DNA from: Rubrivivax sp.
Lineage (GTDB): Bacteria > Pseudomonadota > Gammaproteobacteria > Burkholderiales > Burkholderiaceae_C
Reading direction: 5' to 3'
Assembly: GCA_030653505.1 (NCBI GenBank)
Contig: JAURZK010000113.1
Coordinates: forward strand, 1-64,000
Length of the DNA: 64,000 nucleotides
Shown here: positions 27,397-36,525 of the stretch, piece after piece
How positions within the stretch are numbered: position 1 is the stretch's first letter
Layout: every line of letters starts with the position of its first letter
Notes under the pieces: model-generated
The model's input: the letters and a program-made list of their open reading frames with translations, nothing else
What the model was told of the DNA's origin: nothing
Databases searched by the model: none
Translations under genes and position numbers: made by a program

Positions 27397-27431
27397 CGGA
27401 AGACTGTACGCACATACAGTTGTTCGGGCAA
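27396..27431 (-). promoter_or_regulatory. imuAB promoter with perfect LexA box
   Basis: On the minus strand, TTGCCC (27426-27431) and TACAGT (27403-27408) are separated by 17 bp. An SOS box ACTGTATGTGCGTACAGT (CTGT-N8-ACAG, 27403-27420) overlaps the -10 and spacer. Repressor binding would block RNA polymerase directly. The predicted +1 (27396) coincides with the G of the imuA GTG codon, giving a leaderless mRNA. Confidence 0.85.
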
Positions 27432-27496
27432 GCGCGCTCTGCTCGACAGGCCGGCACGAATGCGCAGCCACACGCCCTGCCCGCCCGGGGTCTTCA

Positions 27497-27543
27497 GCCC
27501 TCGCGCGTGAAATCACGCCCGGGCCTTCGGCAGGCGAGCGACA
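27497..27543 (+). repeat. third copy of the dispersed repeat
   Basis: GCGTGAAATCACGCCCGGGC and the following TTCGGCAGGCGAGCG match copies A and B at 10.7 kb with several substitutions. It lies in the gap between the DUF2145 stop and the imuA promoter, again in intergenic DNA at the 3' end of a gene. Confidence 0.65.
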
Positions 27544-27570
27544 GGCCGCAGGGCCAGTCGCTGGTCCAGC

Positions 27571-28554
27571 TCAGTCCAGGGCGATGACGGTGTCGGCTTC
27601 GCCCGGCACGCAGCCTTCGGCGATGGGCGCGCCGCCGCGGCGCACCACCACGTGGCGGGTGTTGTGACAGAACTCCAGCCGCATGGCGCCCGGCACCTGA
27701 GCCTGCATGAAGGCGTCGATGGACGCCGGCATGCTGACGCGGTAGACCTTCTGCGCCCAGTCTTCGGCCGGGTGGTCGTCGTTGTGCAGCCAGGGCACGA
27801 AAGCGGTGGCCCACATCAGCGGCCGCCAGCCGACGTCGATGACGCTGGGCACGTAGCCCTGCGCCTGCAGCCAGCCCTGGGCACGCGCGCGCAGCGGGCT
27901 TTGGTCAGTCGCGCGCCGCGTGCCCTCGGCGGCGTCGCCTTCATGCAGCCGCCCGCGCGCGGCGGCCAGCACTTCCACCACCCACTGGTTGCAGTTCTGG
28001 TAGCGCAGGCTGAAGGGGTAGGCGTTGGCGCTGTAGGTGGCGCCCAGCAACTGCAGCGCCAGGCCCTTGTCGAGCACGGCGCGCTCGATCTCGGCGCCTT
28101 CCGCCTCGGGCAGCAGCAGCGCCGAGACGTAGCCGATGTCCGCTTCGTTCATGCCCAGCACGAAAGCCAGCATGCCCTGGTCGAAGATGCGGGGCTGCTG
28201 TTCGTCGCAGGCGTAGTAGAGCTGGCGCACGGCCCAGGGCACGTCGGGGCTGGCCTGCAGGCTGAAGCCGGCGTGCGAATAGCGGATGCCGAAGCGCGCC
28301 AGGTCCAGGCCCGAGCGCGCCACCAGCGCCACGCGCCGGCCCGAGCGCTCGAGCTCGGCCTTGATGACCGCGCCGAAGCGGAAGAGCTTGTCCTTCTGCG
28401 CCGCGTCCAGCGTGTCGGCCGGATCGCAGGCGCGCAACGTGCCGGCATGGGCGCCCGTGCAGGCCAGTGCGGCCAGCGCCAGCGCGGCCAGGCAGCCGGC
28501 CGCTCGGCCCGGCTTCAGAGGCGGACGACCTTGGTCTGCAGTTCGCGGAACCAC
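27571..28554 (-). CDS. DUF2145 family exported protein
   Basis: A DUF2145-type protein of up to 327 aa. A signal-peptide-like stretch (AAGCLAALALAALACTGAHA) precedes the core, which contains FGIRYSHAGFS, RQLYYACDEQQPRIFDQG and YQNCNQWVVEV. Conserved Ser-His, Cys and Asn residues in these motifs recall NlpC/P60-like or amidase folds, but no activity has been shown to my knowledge. The GTG at 28554 lies inside the end of the upstream gene. A start nearer the signal peptide is possible. It is coupled to the 164-aa secreted protein gene. Confidence 0.8.
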   Translation of the reverse strand: MVPRTADQGRPPLKPGRAAGCLAALALAALACTGAHAGTLRACDPADTLDAAQKDKLFRFGAVIKAELERSGRRVALVARSGLDLARFGIRYSHAGFSLQASPDVPWAVRQLYYACDEQQPRIFDQGMLAFVLGMNEADIGYVSALLLPEAEGAEIERAVLDKGLALQLLGATYSANAYPFSLRYQNCNQWVVEVLAAARGRLHEGDAAEGTRRATDQSPLRARAQGWLQAQGYVPSVIDVGWRPLMWATAFVPWLHNDDHPAEDWAQKVYRVSMPASIDAFMQAQVPGAMRLEFCHNTRHVVVRRGGAPIAEGCVPGEADTVIALD

Positions 28555-29009
28555 TCGTCGGCCACGACCAGGAAAAAGGGCTTCTTGGCGGCCGTGTTGG
28601 CGAACTCCAGGCCGTAGGCCCGGGCCTTGGCGGTGACGACGCTGCCTTGACCCAAGCGGCTCTGGTCATAGGCTTCCTGCGGCATGTAGAGGAAGAACTC
28701 GTTCGTTTTCGCCGTCGCTGCGACTTCGTCGGCCACGGCGTGCAGCTTCAGGCGCACGGTGCCGGCACGCGCCGGGGCGTCGGCCACCTCGATGATGCGG
28801 TAGTCACCGTCGGCCACCCTCTTCTCGCCGCCCGAAGATCCGTCGCTCGAGGTTTCCAGGGAGGTCGAACTGCTGCCCACCGAGGTGGACACGCTGTCGG
28901 ACGACGCCGAAGAGGTTGAACTGGCGGCGGCCGCAGGCAGCGCGATGGCGCCCAGCAGCAGGGTCAGCGCCGAAAGGCGGGAAATCGCGCGGGGGGCAAC
29001 TTGCATCAT
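28515..29009 (-). CDS. exported Ser/Thr-rich protein of unknown function
   Basis: A 164-aa protein with a signal peptide (ISRLSALTLLLGAIALPAAAAS), then a low-complexity Ser/Thr segment of about 40 residues, then a globular beta-rich C-terminal domain (DGDYRIIEVADAPARAGTVRLKL ... EFFLYMPQEAYDQ). I do not recognise the family. Its 3' end overlaps the DUF2145 start, and the pair probably acts together in the envelope. ATG 29009 is preferred because it places the signal peptide at the N terminus. Confidence 0.72.
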   Translation of the reverse strand: MMQVAPRAISRLSALTLLLGAIALPAAAASSTSSASSDSVSTSVGSSSTSLETSSDGSSGGEKRVADGDYRIIEVADAPARAGTVRLKLHAVADEVAATAKTNEFFLYMPQEAYDQSRLGQGSVVTAKARAYGLEFANTAAKKPFFLVVADEWFRELQTKVVRL

Positions 29010-29134
29010 GGGAGCGGACCCTTCAGGAATGGTTCGAGTGCATGCTAGCGCAGCCGTGTAGACCGCCTGCAAGCGACTGTGAGACGGCTTTCACGTGGCA
29101 AGCGTGTGGCATTCCTGCGGCACTCATGCGGCAT

Positions 29135-31023
29135 TCAGGTCGCCAGCAGCCCGGCCACGCGTTCACGCAGCGCACCCGGCGTGACCTGCGCCGCCGGCAG
29201 CGCCGGGCCCGCCACCAGCCCCATCGGGCTGAAGAGGCCGCGGCGGAAGGGCTTGACCATCGCCGTGCCGCCCTCGATGCGGCTGAAGTAGCTGCGCCAC
29301 AGGTTCTGCAGCGCCAGTGGCACCACGGGCACGGGGTGGGTCTGCAGGACTTCATCACGCCGCCCTTGAACTCGCCCAGCGTGCCGTCGCGGGTGATGCC
29401 GCCTTCCGGGAAGACGGCCAGCAGTTCGCCGTCGTCCAGCACCTGCCGTGCCTGGGTGAAGGCGCGTTCGTAGGCGGCAGGGTCGTCCTTCTGCGGCGCG
29501 ATGGGGATGGCCTTGTCCAGCTTGAACAGCCAGCCCAGCACCGGCGTGGCGAAGATGCGCTGGTCCATGATGAAGCGGACGGGCCGCGAGCTGGCGGCCA
29601 TCAGCAGCACGGCGTCGATGAAGCTGACGTGGTTGCACACCAGGATGGCCGCGCCTTCGGCGGGGATGTGCTCGTCGCCGCGCACCTTGAAGCGGTAGAC
29701 GACACGCGTGAGCATGAAGGCGACGAAACGCAGCAGGTACTCGGGCACGAGCAGGAAGATGCAGCCGGCGACCACCGCGTTGACCAGGCCGACGACGAGG
29801 AAGACCTCCGGGATGCTGAAACCCGCGCTCAGCAAGGCGCCCGCGCCGAGGGCGCTGACGATCATGAACAGCGCGTTGAGGATGTTGTTCGCGGCAATGA
29901 TGCGCGCCCGGTGCGTGGCCGGGCAGCGCAGCTGGATCAGCACGTACATCGGCACGCTGTAGATGCCGGCGAAGAGCGAAAGCCCGGCCAGGTCGGCCAT
30001 CACACGCCAGTGCGCGGGCTGGGCGACGAAGGCCACCAGCGTCAACCCGCCTTGCGCGTCCACGGGTGGCAGCCCGCGCGACGCGAAGTAGAGGTCGACG
30101 GCAAACACGCTCATACCCAGGGTGCCCATGGGGACGAGGCCGATCTCGACATGGCGCTTGCTCAGCACCTCACACAGCAGCGCACCGGTGCCAATGCCGA
30201 TGGAGAACACCACCAGCAGCAGCGGAGCCACCTGCCCGTTGCCGTGCAGCACGTCGCGCGCGAAGGCCGGAAACATGCTGAGGAAAACCGCGCCGAAGAA
30301 CCACATCCAGCTGATGCCCAGCACCGAGCGGGAGACGACCACGTTGCCGTGCGCCAGCACCAGGTTGCGCCAGGTCTCGGTGATGGGGTTCCACTTGATC
30401 TTGAGGCCGGGGTCGGTGGCTGGCGACAGCGGCACGGCCTGCGCCATCACGCGCCCCCGCAGGGCCAAGGCCACGCAGGTGGCCGCGACCCAGGTCGCGC
30501 CAACCTGCGGCACCGCGATCAGCAGCCCGCCGGCCACGTTGCCCAGCAGGATGGCCACGAAGGTGCCCATCTCGACCATGCCGTTGCCACCCGTGAGTTC
30601 ACGCTCGTCCAGGTGCTGCGGCAGGTAGGCGAACTTCACCGGGCCGAAGAGCGTGCTCTGCAGGCCCATCAGGAAGATGCTGACGAGCAGCACGGGGACG
30701 TTCTGCAGCGCGAAGCCGGCGGCGGCCAGCAGCATCACCGCGATCTCGAAGTCCTTGGTGAAGCGGATGAGCCGCGCCTTGTCGTGTTTGTCGGCCAGCT
30801 GCCCGCTGGTGGCCGAAGAGAGCAGGAAGGGTAGGATGAACGGCGCCCCGATCACCAGCCCGGCCAGCGAGGCCGGCAGCCAGCTCACCTGCAGCTGGTA
30901 GGTGACGAGCACGGTGAAGGCGAACTTGAAGACGTTGTCGTTGCCCGCGCCGAGGAACTGCACCCAGAAGAAGGGCGCGAAGCGGCGCTGGCGCAGCAGG
31001 GCGAACTGGTTGGGGTGTGCCAT
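29135..31023 (-). pseudogene. MFS transporter / PlsC acyltransferase fusion, frameshifted
   Basis: The gene encodes an LplT-like MFS transporter fused to a 1-acylglycerol-phosphate acyltransferase, a lysophospholipid flipping and re-acylation pair comparable to LplT-Aas. About 12 TM helices (from GAGNDNVFKFAFTVLV) are followed by the acyltransferase motifs CNHVSFIDAV (H-x4-D) and FPEGGITRDG. After GEFKGGVMK near 29350 the frame becomes Cys/Arg-rich. The expected continuation (LQTHPVPVVPLALQNLWRSY ... ) lies in another frame and ends at 29135. One base, probably A in AAG-ATC, appears to be missing. The unshifted ORF would end at 29023. Confidence 0.85.
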
Positions 31024-31103
31024 GGCGGATCGGACTCCTAGCGGCTTGGCTGCCTAACGCACGGTCTGCACGCGCCCTTCCGTGACCTGCCGAGGACACC
31101 GAC

Positions 31104-31496
31104 ATGACCACGCCGCCCAGCGCCTGCCCCTGCGGTAGCGACCGCGCCTACACCGCCTGCTGCGGCCGCTGGCATGGCGGCGAACAACACCTGCAGGCCA
31201 GCGATGCCGAGGCGCTGATGCGCTCGCGCTACAGCGCCTACGTGCTGGGCCTGGGCGACTACCTGCGCGACACCTGGCATGTGTCCACGCGCCCGGCCGA
31301 GCCCTTCACCTTCGACCCCGCGCTGCGCTGGCTCGGGCTGGATGTGCGCCGCCATGTACAGCCCGACGCCGGACACGCCGTGGTCGAGTTCATCGCGCGC
31401 AGCAAGCTCGGCGGCCGCGCGATGCGGCTGCACGAGACCAGCCGCTTCGTGCGCGAGGCCGGGCGCTGGCTTTACGTCGACGGCGAGCTGAAATGA
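31104..31496 (+). CDS. YchJ family protein (UPF0225)
   Basis: A 130-aa cytosolic protein with an N-terminal SEC-C zinc-binding motif (CPCGSDRAYTACCG) and an NTF2-like cone fold (MRSRYSAYVLGLGDYLRDTWH). It is shorter than E. coli YchJ because it lacks the C-terminal SEC-C motif, as many homologues do. Function is unknown. It is divergent from the frameshifted MFS-acyltransferase gene and convergent with the BNR-repeat gene. Confidence 0.92.
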   Translation: MTTPPSACPCGSDRAYTACCGRWHGGEQHLQASDAEALMRSRYSAYVLGLGDYLRDTWHVSTRPAEPFTFDPALRWLGLDVRRHVQPDAGHAVVEFIARSKLGGRAMRLHETSRFVREAGRWLYVDGELK

Positions 31497-31533
31497 GCTG
31501 ACGGCGCGGCGCCGCCGCTTGGCCAGCCCCCCG

Positions 31534-32613
31534 TCAGCCGAAACGCACCGCCGCGATCGGCGGCAGGTTCAGCGACACCGTCAGCCAGTGGTCGCCGCCA
31601 TCGCTGCTGGCCCACAGGCCACCGGTGGTGCTGCCCATCAGCAGGCTGCGGCCTTCGGCACAGACATCCAGGCCGTGGCGGTAGACCAGGTCGTAGGTGT
31701 CCTGCTGCGGCAGCCCGGCTCGCAGCGTCTCGAAAGTCCTGCCGCCGTCGCGTGTGCGGTTGACGACCAGCGCGCCGTCCACCGGCACACGTTTGTCGTC
31801 TTTGATGGCGGGCACGAACCAGGCGGTGTGCGGGTCTTGCGGGTGCACGGCAACGGCGAAGCCGAAACTCGACACCGGCGCCTTCACCTCCTGCCAGCTG
31901 GCGGCGTTGTCGATGCTGCGCCAGATGCCGCAATGGTGCTGGCACCACAGCACCTCGGGCGCGGCGGCGCAGCGCACGATGCGGTGCGGGTCCTGGATGT
32001 TCGGGTCGCCGGCCTGTTCGGGCGGCATGAAGTCGGCGCGCATGCCGTCGGCCTGCACACGCCAGCTTGCGCCGTCGTCGGCGGCGACCCAGGCACCGGC
32101 GCAGCTCACGCCCACCAGCAGGTCCTGCGGCCGCTGCGGGTGCGGGCAGACGGAGTGGATGCCGGGCTCGGGGTAACCGCCGCCGAACCACCCGGCACGT
32201 TCGGGGCGCTGCCAGAGCGCGTCGACGAGCTGCCAGCTGCTGCCGAGGTCGACGCTGCGGAAGAGGCCCCCGGGAATGGTGCCGGCCCACACGGTGCTGC
32301 CCGAACGCTCCAGCGCCCACACCAGCACCAGCTTCCACGCGATGCCCTTGTCCTCGGGCGGCTGCGGCGGGTAGGTGGGCGCGGCCACTTCGGTCCACGT
32401 GGCGCCGGCGTCTTCGCTGCGGTGCAGGTGCACGCCGAAGTGGCCCAGGTTCAACGCCGCGAGCATGCGGCCCCGTTCGTCGGGCGGCAGCAGCATGGTC
32501 ACGGGTTCACCCAGAAAACTCACGCGCTTGATGCGCCAGGTGGCGCTGCGCGTGTCGTCGCGCTGCAGTTCGAACAGTCCCTTGCGGGTGGCCACCCAGG
32601 CGCGTGTGTCCAT
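31534..32613 (-). CDS. BNR/Asp-box repeat beta-propeller protein
   Basis: A 359-aa beta-propeller of the sialidase/YCF48 superfamily. Several Asp-box repeats are visible: SEDAGATW, ADDGASW, DNAASW, TRDGGRTF and SDGGDHW. There is no signal peptide, so it probably acts in the cytoplasm, and sialidase catalytic residues are not evident. ATG 32613 is preferred because AGGAG precedes it by seven bases. It follows a MoaD-like gene by 17 bp. That pairing recurs in other genomes as far as I recall, which suggests a joint but unknown role. Confidence 0.85.
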   Translation of the reverse strand: MDTRAWVATRKGLFELQRDDTRSATWRIKRVSFLGEPVTMLLPPDERGRMLAALNLGHFGVHLHRSEDAGATWTEVAAPTYPPQPPEDKGIAWKLVLVWALERSGSTVWAGTIPGGLFRSVDLGSSWQLVDALWQRPERAGWFGGGYPEPGIHSVCPHPQRPQDLLVGVSCAGAWVAADDGASWRVQADGMRADFMPPEQAGDPNIQDPHRIVRCAAAPEVLWCQHHCGIWRSIDNAASWQEVKAPVSSFGFAVAVHPQDPHTAWFVPAIKDDKRVPVDGALVVNRTRDGGRTFETLRAGLPQQDTYDLVYRHGLDVCAEGRSLLMGSTTGGLWASSDGGDHWLTVSLNLPPIAAVRFG

Positions 32614-32630
32614 GGCCTTGCTCCTCCGTG

Positions 32631-32900
32631 TCATCCACCTGACAGGGCCTGCAGCACGTGCACCGTGCTGTCGGGCGACAAAGGGTCGGCCAGCGTCTGC
32701 CGGTCGGTGCAGCGGCGGCCATCGACGAAGGCCACGACGTTGACGCGCAGGTGGCCCTGGTCGTCGAGCACGTAGCCGCGCAGCCGCGGGTTGTGCGCGA
32801 AGGCGTCTTCCAGCGCGGCGCGCAGCGTGGTGGCCGAGGTCTGCACTTCGGGCGTCGACGTGAAGCGCTGCAACTGCGGCGTGAAGGTGATGCGGGCCAT
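32631..32900 (-). CDS. MoaD/ThiS-like beta-grasp protein
   Basis: An 89-aa ubiquitin-like sulfur carrier-type protein. It has the beta-grasp pattern and ends in LSGG; a free C-terminal Gly-Gly is what MoaD and ThiS need for adenylation and thiocarboxylation. No MoaE, MoeB or ThiF partner is nearby; the only linked gene is the BNR propeller protein downstream. ATG 32900 gives MARITFTPQLQRF. A role other than molybdopterin synthesis is likely. Confidence 0.87.
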   Translation of the reverse strand: MARITFTPQLQRFTSTPEVQTSATTLRAALEDAFAHNPRLRGYVLDDQGHLRVNVVAFVDGRRCTDRQTLADPLSPDSTVHVLQALSGG

Positions 32901-33000
32901 CGGGGCGCGATGATGCTGCGTGCCGGCGGCCACGTCACGCGGGTTTTGCCGTGGCGTCGTCGCGCAAGGCGACAATCCGCGCCCGTCCCCCCATCCGCCC

Positions 33001-33888
33001 ATGCACACCGGCCTCGCCTACGCCCTGCTCGCCTTCGGCAGCTGGGGCCTGTTCCCGCTGTACTTCGCCCTCATCGCCACGGTGCCGCCGCTGGAAGTGG
33101 TGCTGCACCGTTCGGTGTGGTCGCTGTTGCTGGTGCTGGGGGTGCTGGCCTGGCAGCAGCGCTGGGCCTGGCTGGGCCAGACGCTGCGCCAGCCCAAGCG
33201 CGTGGCCCTGTTCACCGTCAGCGCGATGCTGCTGGCCTGCAACTGGCTGGTCTACGTGCTGGCGGTGCAGACCGGCCATGTCGCCGACGCCAGCCTGGGT
33301 TACTTCATCAACCCGCTGGTCAACGTGCTGCTGGGCGTGCTGGTGCTGCGTGAACGGCTGCGCCCGCTGCAGTGGATGGCGGTGGTGGTGGCCGCCGGCG
33401 GCGTGCTGTGGCTGACCTGGCAGGGCGGCAGGCTGCCGTGGATCGCGCTGGTGCTGGCCGGCAGCTTCGGGCTCTACGGGCTGATACGCAAAACCGCGCC
33501 GCTGGGTGCGCTGGAAGGCCTGGCGCTGGAAAACCTGCTGCTCGCACCGCTGGCCGTGCCGGCGCTGCTGTGGTGGTCGTTTGCGCGCGATGGCGTGCTG
33601 CTGACCGGGCCCGCCTCGCAGATCGGCTGGCTGCTGCTGTCGGGGCCGCTGACCGCGCTGCCGCTGCTGTGGTTCGCCGGCGCGGCGCGACGGCTCAAGC
33701 TGGCCACGCTGGGGCTGGTGCAGTACATCGCGCCGACGCTGCAGCTGGCGCTGGCGGTGTGGGTCTTCCACGAGCCTTTCGACGGCGCACGCCTCGTCGG
33801 CTTCGTGATGATCTGGTCGGCGCTGGCGCTGGTCAGTGCCGACGCGCTGGGCTGGCGCCCCGGCGACGGCCGCGCGCGCACCTCCTGA
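33001..33888 (+). CDS. rarD: EamA/RarD family transporter
   Basis: A 295-aa inner-membrane protein with about ten TM helices of the DMT superfamily. The start MHTGLAYALLAFGSWGLFPLYF and the later ANWLVYVLAV-type and LGYFINPLVNVLLG motifs are typical of RarD. The substrate is unknown; the name derives from chloramphenicol sensitivity work. ATG 33001 matches the family start. It lies convergent with eda. Confidence 0.9.
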   Translation: MHTGLAYALLAFGSWGLFPLYFALIATVPPLEVVLHRSVWSLLLVLGVLAWQQRWAWLGQTLRQPKRVALFTVSAMLLACNWLVYVLAVQTGHVADASLGYFINPLVNVLLGVLVLRERLRPLQWMAVVVAAGGVLWLTWQGGRLPWIALVLAGSFGLYGLIRKTAPLGALEGLALENLLLAPLAVPALLWWSFARDGVLLTGPASQIGWLLLSGPLTALPLLWFAGAARRLKLATLGLVQYIAPTLQLALAVWVFHEPFDGARLVGFVMIWSALALVSADALGWRPGDGRARTS

Positions 33889-33891
33889 AAC

Positions 33892-34515
33892 TCAGCGGCG
33901 CAGCGCGCTGGCGGCGCGGGCCAGCGCGGTGATGCGGCCCCAGTCACCGGCGTCCACGGCGTCCTGCGGCGTCAGCCACGAGCCGCCGCAGACCTTGACG
34001 TTGGGCAGGGCCAGGAATTGCGGCGCCGTCTCCACCGAGATGCCGCCGGTGGGGCAGAAGCTGATGTCCGGGTAGGGGCCGGCCAGTGCCTTCAGCATCG
34101 GGATGCCGCCCGCGGCAGTGGCCGGAAAGAACTTCAGGAAGCTCAGGCCGTCTGCCATCGCCGTCATCACCTCGCCCGCGGTGGCCACACCGGGCAGCAG
34201 CGGCAGGCCGGCCTCGCGGCACGCCGCGCCCACCGCGGCGGTGTAGCCGGGGCTGACGCCGAACCGGCTGCCCGCGGCCTTCGCGGCGCGCGCATCGGCC
34301 GCGCTGCGGATGGTGCCGGCGCCGACCACGGCCTCGGGCACCTCGCGCGCGATGGCCTCGATGCAGGCCAGGCCCACGGGCGTGCGCAGCGTCACCTCCA
34401 GCACACGCACTCCGCCGGCCACCAGCGCACGCGCCATCGGCACGGCGTCGGCCACGCGCTGCAGCACGATGACCGGAATGACGGGGCCGTAGGCGGCGAG
34501 TTCGAGAGTGTCCAT
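33892..34515 (-). CDS. eda: 2-dehydro-3-deoxy-phosphogluconate aldolase
   Basis: KDPG aldolase, the last step of the Entner-Doudoroff pathway, gives pyruvate and glyceraldehyde 3-phosphate. Length 207 aa. The Schiff-base lysine is in FLKFFPATAAGG. The catalytic Glu region is EVTLRTPVG, and the phosphate site is in PTGGISVE. It lies 93 bp downstream of edd on the same strand, with a nested inverted repeat in the gap. Confidence 0.95.
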   Translation of the reverse strand: MDTLELAAYGPVIPVIVLQRVADAVPMARALVAGGVRVLEVTLRTPVGLACIEAIAREVPEAVVGAGTIRSAADARAAKAAGSRFGVSPGYTAAVGAACREAGLPLLPGVATAGEVMTAMADGLSFLKFFPATAAGGIPMLKALAGPYPDISFCPTGGISVETAPQFLALPNVKVCGGSWLTPQDAVDAGDWGRITALARAASALRR

Positions 34516-34608
34516 CGGCGGTGCTGCCCTTCGAAGTGCGTTCGGTTCAGGTTCGGGATGACGGGGCGCGGATCGACCCCCAGATCAGACTCAAGGCCTA
34601 AGTCGGGG

Positions 34609-36459
34609 TCAGAGCCAGGAGACAGCGCCCTCCTCGGCCGTCTTCACGTTGCGGCGCATGCCGGCAAAGAGTTCACGCCCCAGGTCGTGGCCGTTGACTT
34701 CGGCCTGCGCGGGGTCGATGGCTGCATGCGGCCGCGACGCCCACTCGGCCTCGGGCACCAGCGCGGCCAGCGTGCCGGCGTCGGCGTCGACACGCACGAC
34801 GTCACCGTCGAGCAGCTTGCCCAGCGGCCCGCCCGCCAGCGCCTCGGGGCTGACGTGTATGGCCGCCGGCACCTTGCCGCTGGCCCCGCTCATGCGGCCG
34901 TCGGTGACCAGTGCCACCTTGTAGCCCTTGCCCTGCAACACCGCCAGCGGCGGCGTCAGCTTGTGCAGTTCGGGCATGCCGTTGGCCTGCGGGCCCTGGA
35001 AGCGCACCACCACGACCACGTCGCGGTCGAGCTCGCCCGCCTCGAAAGCCGTGTGCAGACCTTCCTGCGTGGTGAAGACGCGGGCCGGGGCCTCGATGAC
35101 GTGGCGATCTGCCGGGACGGCCGAGGTCTTGATGACGGCGCGGCCCAGGTTGCCCTGCAGCAGCTTGAGGCCGCCCGTCTCGGAAAAAGGCGCGGCGGCC
35201 GGCCGCAGCACACCGGAGTCGCCGCTGTCGGCCGGCAGCGGCCGCCACCCCAGGCGGCCGGCATCGACCGAAGGCAGTTCGGTGTAGGCGCGGATGCCGC
35301 GTGGGCTGACGGTGGCCACATCGGGGTGCAGACGCCCGCCGGCCAGCAGTTCACGCAGCACGTAGCCGGGGCCACCGGCGGCCTGGAACTGGTTCACGTC
35401 GGCGCTGCCGTTGGGGTAGACGCGGGCCAGCAGCGGCACGGTCGCGCTGAGTTCGGCGAAGTCGGTCCAGTCGATGACGATGCCCGCCGCACGTGCCACC
35501 GCCACCCAGTGGATGAGGTGGTTGGTGCTGCCGCCGGTGGCCAGCAGCGCGACCATGGCGTTGACGATGACCCGTTCGTCGACGAGCCGGCCGATGGGCA
35601 GGTAGCGCGGCGCGCCCGCCAGGCCTTCGGGCCGGCGCGCGCTGATGCCCAGCACGGTCTTCACCGCCTCGCGCGTCAGCGCCTCGCGCAGCCCGGCGTG
35701 CGGGTGCACGAAGGCCGCGCCAGGCACGTGCAGCCCCATCGCCTCGAGCAGCATCTGGTTGCTGTTGGCGGTGCCGTAGAAGGTACAGGTGCCGGGGCCG
35801 TGGTAGGCCGCGCTCTCGGCGGCCAGCAGCTCGGCGCGGCCCACCAGGCCTTGCGCGGCCTGTTCACGCACCCGGGCCTTGTCGTTGTTGGACAGGCCAC
35901 TGCCCATCGGCCCCGCGGGCACGAAGACACAGGGCAGGTGGCCGAAGTGCAGCGCGCCGATGAGCAAACCGGGCACGATCTTGTCGCACACGCCCAGCAG
36001 CAGCACGGCGTCGAAGACGTCGTGCGAGAGCGAAACGGCGGTGGCCATGGCGATGGTGTCGCGGCTGAACAGGCTGAGCTCCATGCCGGGCTGGCCTTGC
36101 GTGACGCCGTCGCACATCGCCGGCACGCCACCGGCCACCTGCACGGTGGCGCCCAGGCTGCGCGCCTGCTCCCGGATCAGCGCCGGATAGCCTTCATAGG
36201 GTTGGTGCGCCGAGAGCATGTCGTTGTAGGCGGTGACGACGCCGATGTGCGGCGCCTTCTGCGCCACCACACGCAGCTTGTCGTTGGCAGGCAGCGCCGC
36301 GAAGGCGTGCGCGACGTTGGCGCAGCCCATGCGGTCGACCCCCGGCTTGCGCTCGGCCAGGCGTTGAATGCGCGCCAGATAAGCGCCGCGTGTCGGGACG
36401 CTGCGCTCGGTGATGCGGCGGGTGACCGCGATGAGGGCGGGGTGCAGTGCGGTGGTCAT
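34609..36459 (-). CDS. edd: phosphogluconate dehydratase
   Basis: Dehydrates 6-phosphogluconate to KDPG, using a 4Fe-4S cluster. The 616-aa protein carries IlvD/Edd cysteine motifs: [30 protein letters not shown] and [19 protein letters not shown] 36459 aligns with the E. coli Edd start ([16 protein letters not shown]). The alternative ATG at 36486 falls inside a palindrome that is better read as an operator. It is upstream of eda and downstream of a MobA-like gene. Confidence 0.94.
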   Translation of the reverse strand: MTTALHPALIAVTRRITERSVPTRGAYLARIQRLAERKPGVDRMGCANVAHAFAALPANDKLRVVAQKAPHIGVVTAYNDMLSAHQPYEGYPALIREQARSLGATVQVAGGVPAMCDGVTQGQPGMELSLFSRDTIAMATAVSLSHDVFDAVLLLGVCDKIVPGLLIGALHFGHLPCVFVPAGPMGSGLSNNDKARVREQAAQGLVGRAELLAAESAAYHGPGTCTFYGTANSNQMLLEAMGLHVPGAAFVHPHAGLREALTREAVKTVLGISARRPEGLAGAPRYLPIGRLVDERVIVNAMVALLATGGSTNHLIHWVAVARAAGIVIDWTDFAELSATVPLLARVYPNGSADVNQFQAAGGPGYVLRELLAGGRLHPDVATVSPRGIRAYTELPSVDAGRLGWRPLPADSGDSGVLRPAAAPFSETGGLKLLQGNLGRAVIKTSAVPADRHVIEAPARVFTTQEGLHTAFEAGELDRDVVVVVRFQGPQANGMPELHKLTPPLAVLQGKGYKVALVTDGRMSGASGKVPAAIHVSPEALAGGPLGKLLDGDVVRVDADAGTLAALVPEAEWASRPHAAIDPAQAEVNGHDLGRELFAGMRRNVKTAEEGAVSWL

Positions 36460-36480
36460 GGCGGCCTTCGTAACCAGCAA

Positions 36481-36505
36481 ACTCATTATTGAGTAACTGA
36501 GTTAC
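36481..36505 (-). promoter_or_regulatory. two overlapping palindromes upstream of edd
   Basis: ACTCATTATTGAGT (36481-36494, five-base arms) and GTAACTGAGTTAC (36493-36505, six-base arms) lie in an AT-rich island 22-46 bases before the preferred edd start. The layout suits an operator for a dimeric regulator controlling edd-eda. It does not match the HexR or PtxS sites I remember, and the regulator is unknown. Confidence 0.55.
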
Positions 36506-36525
36506 ATCGTCAACGCCACGCCGCC

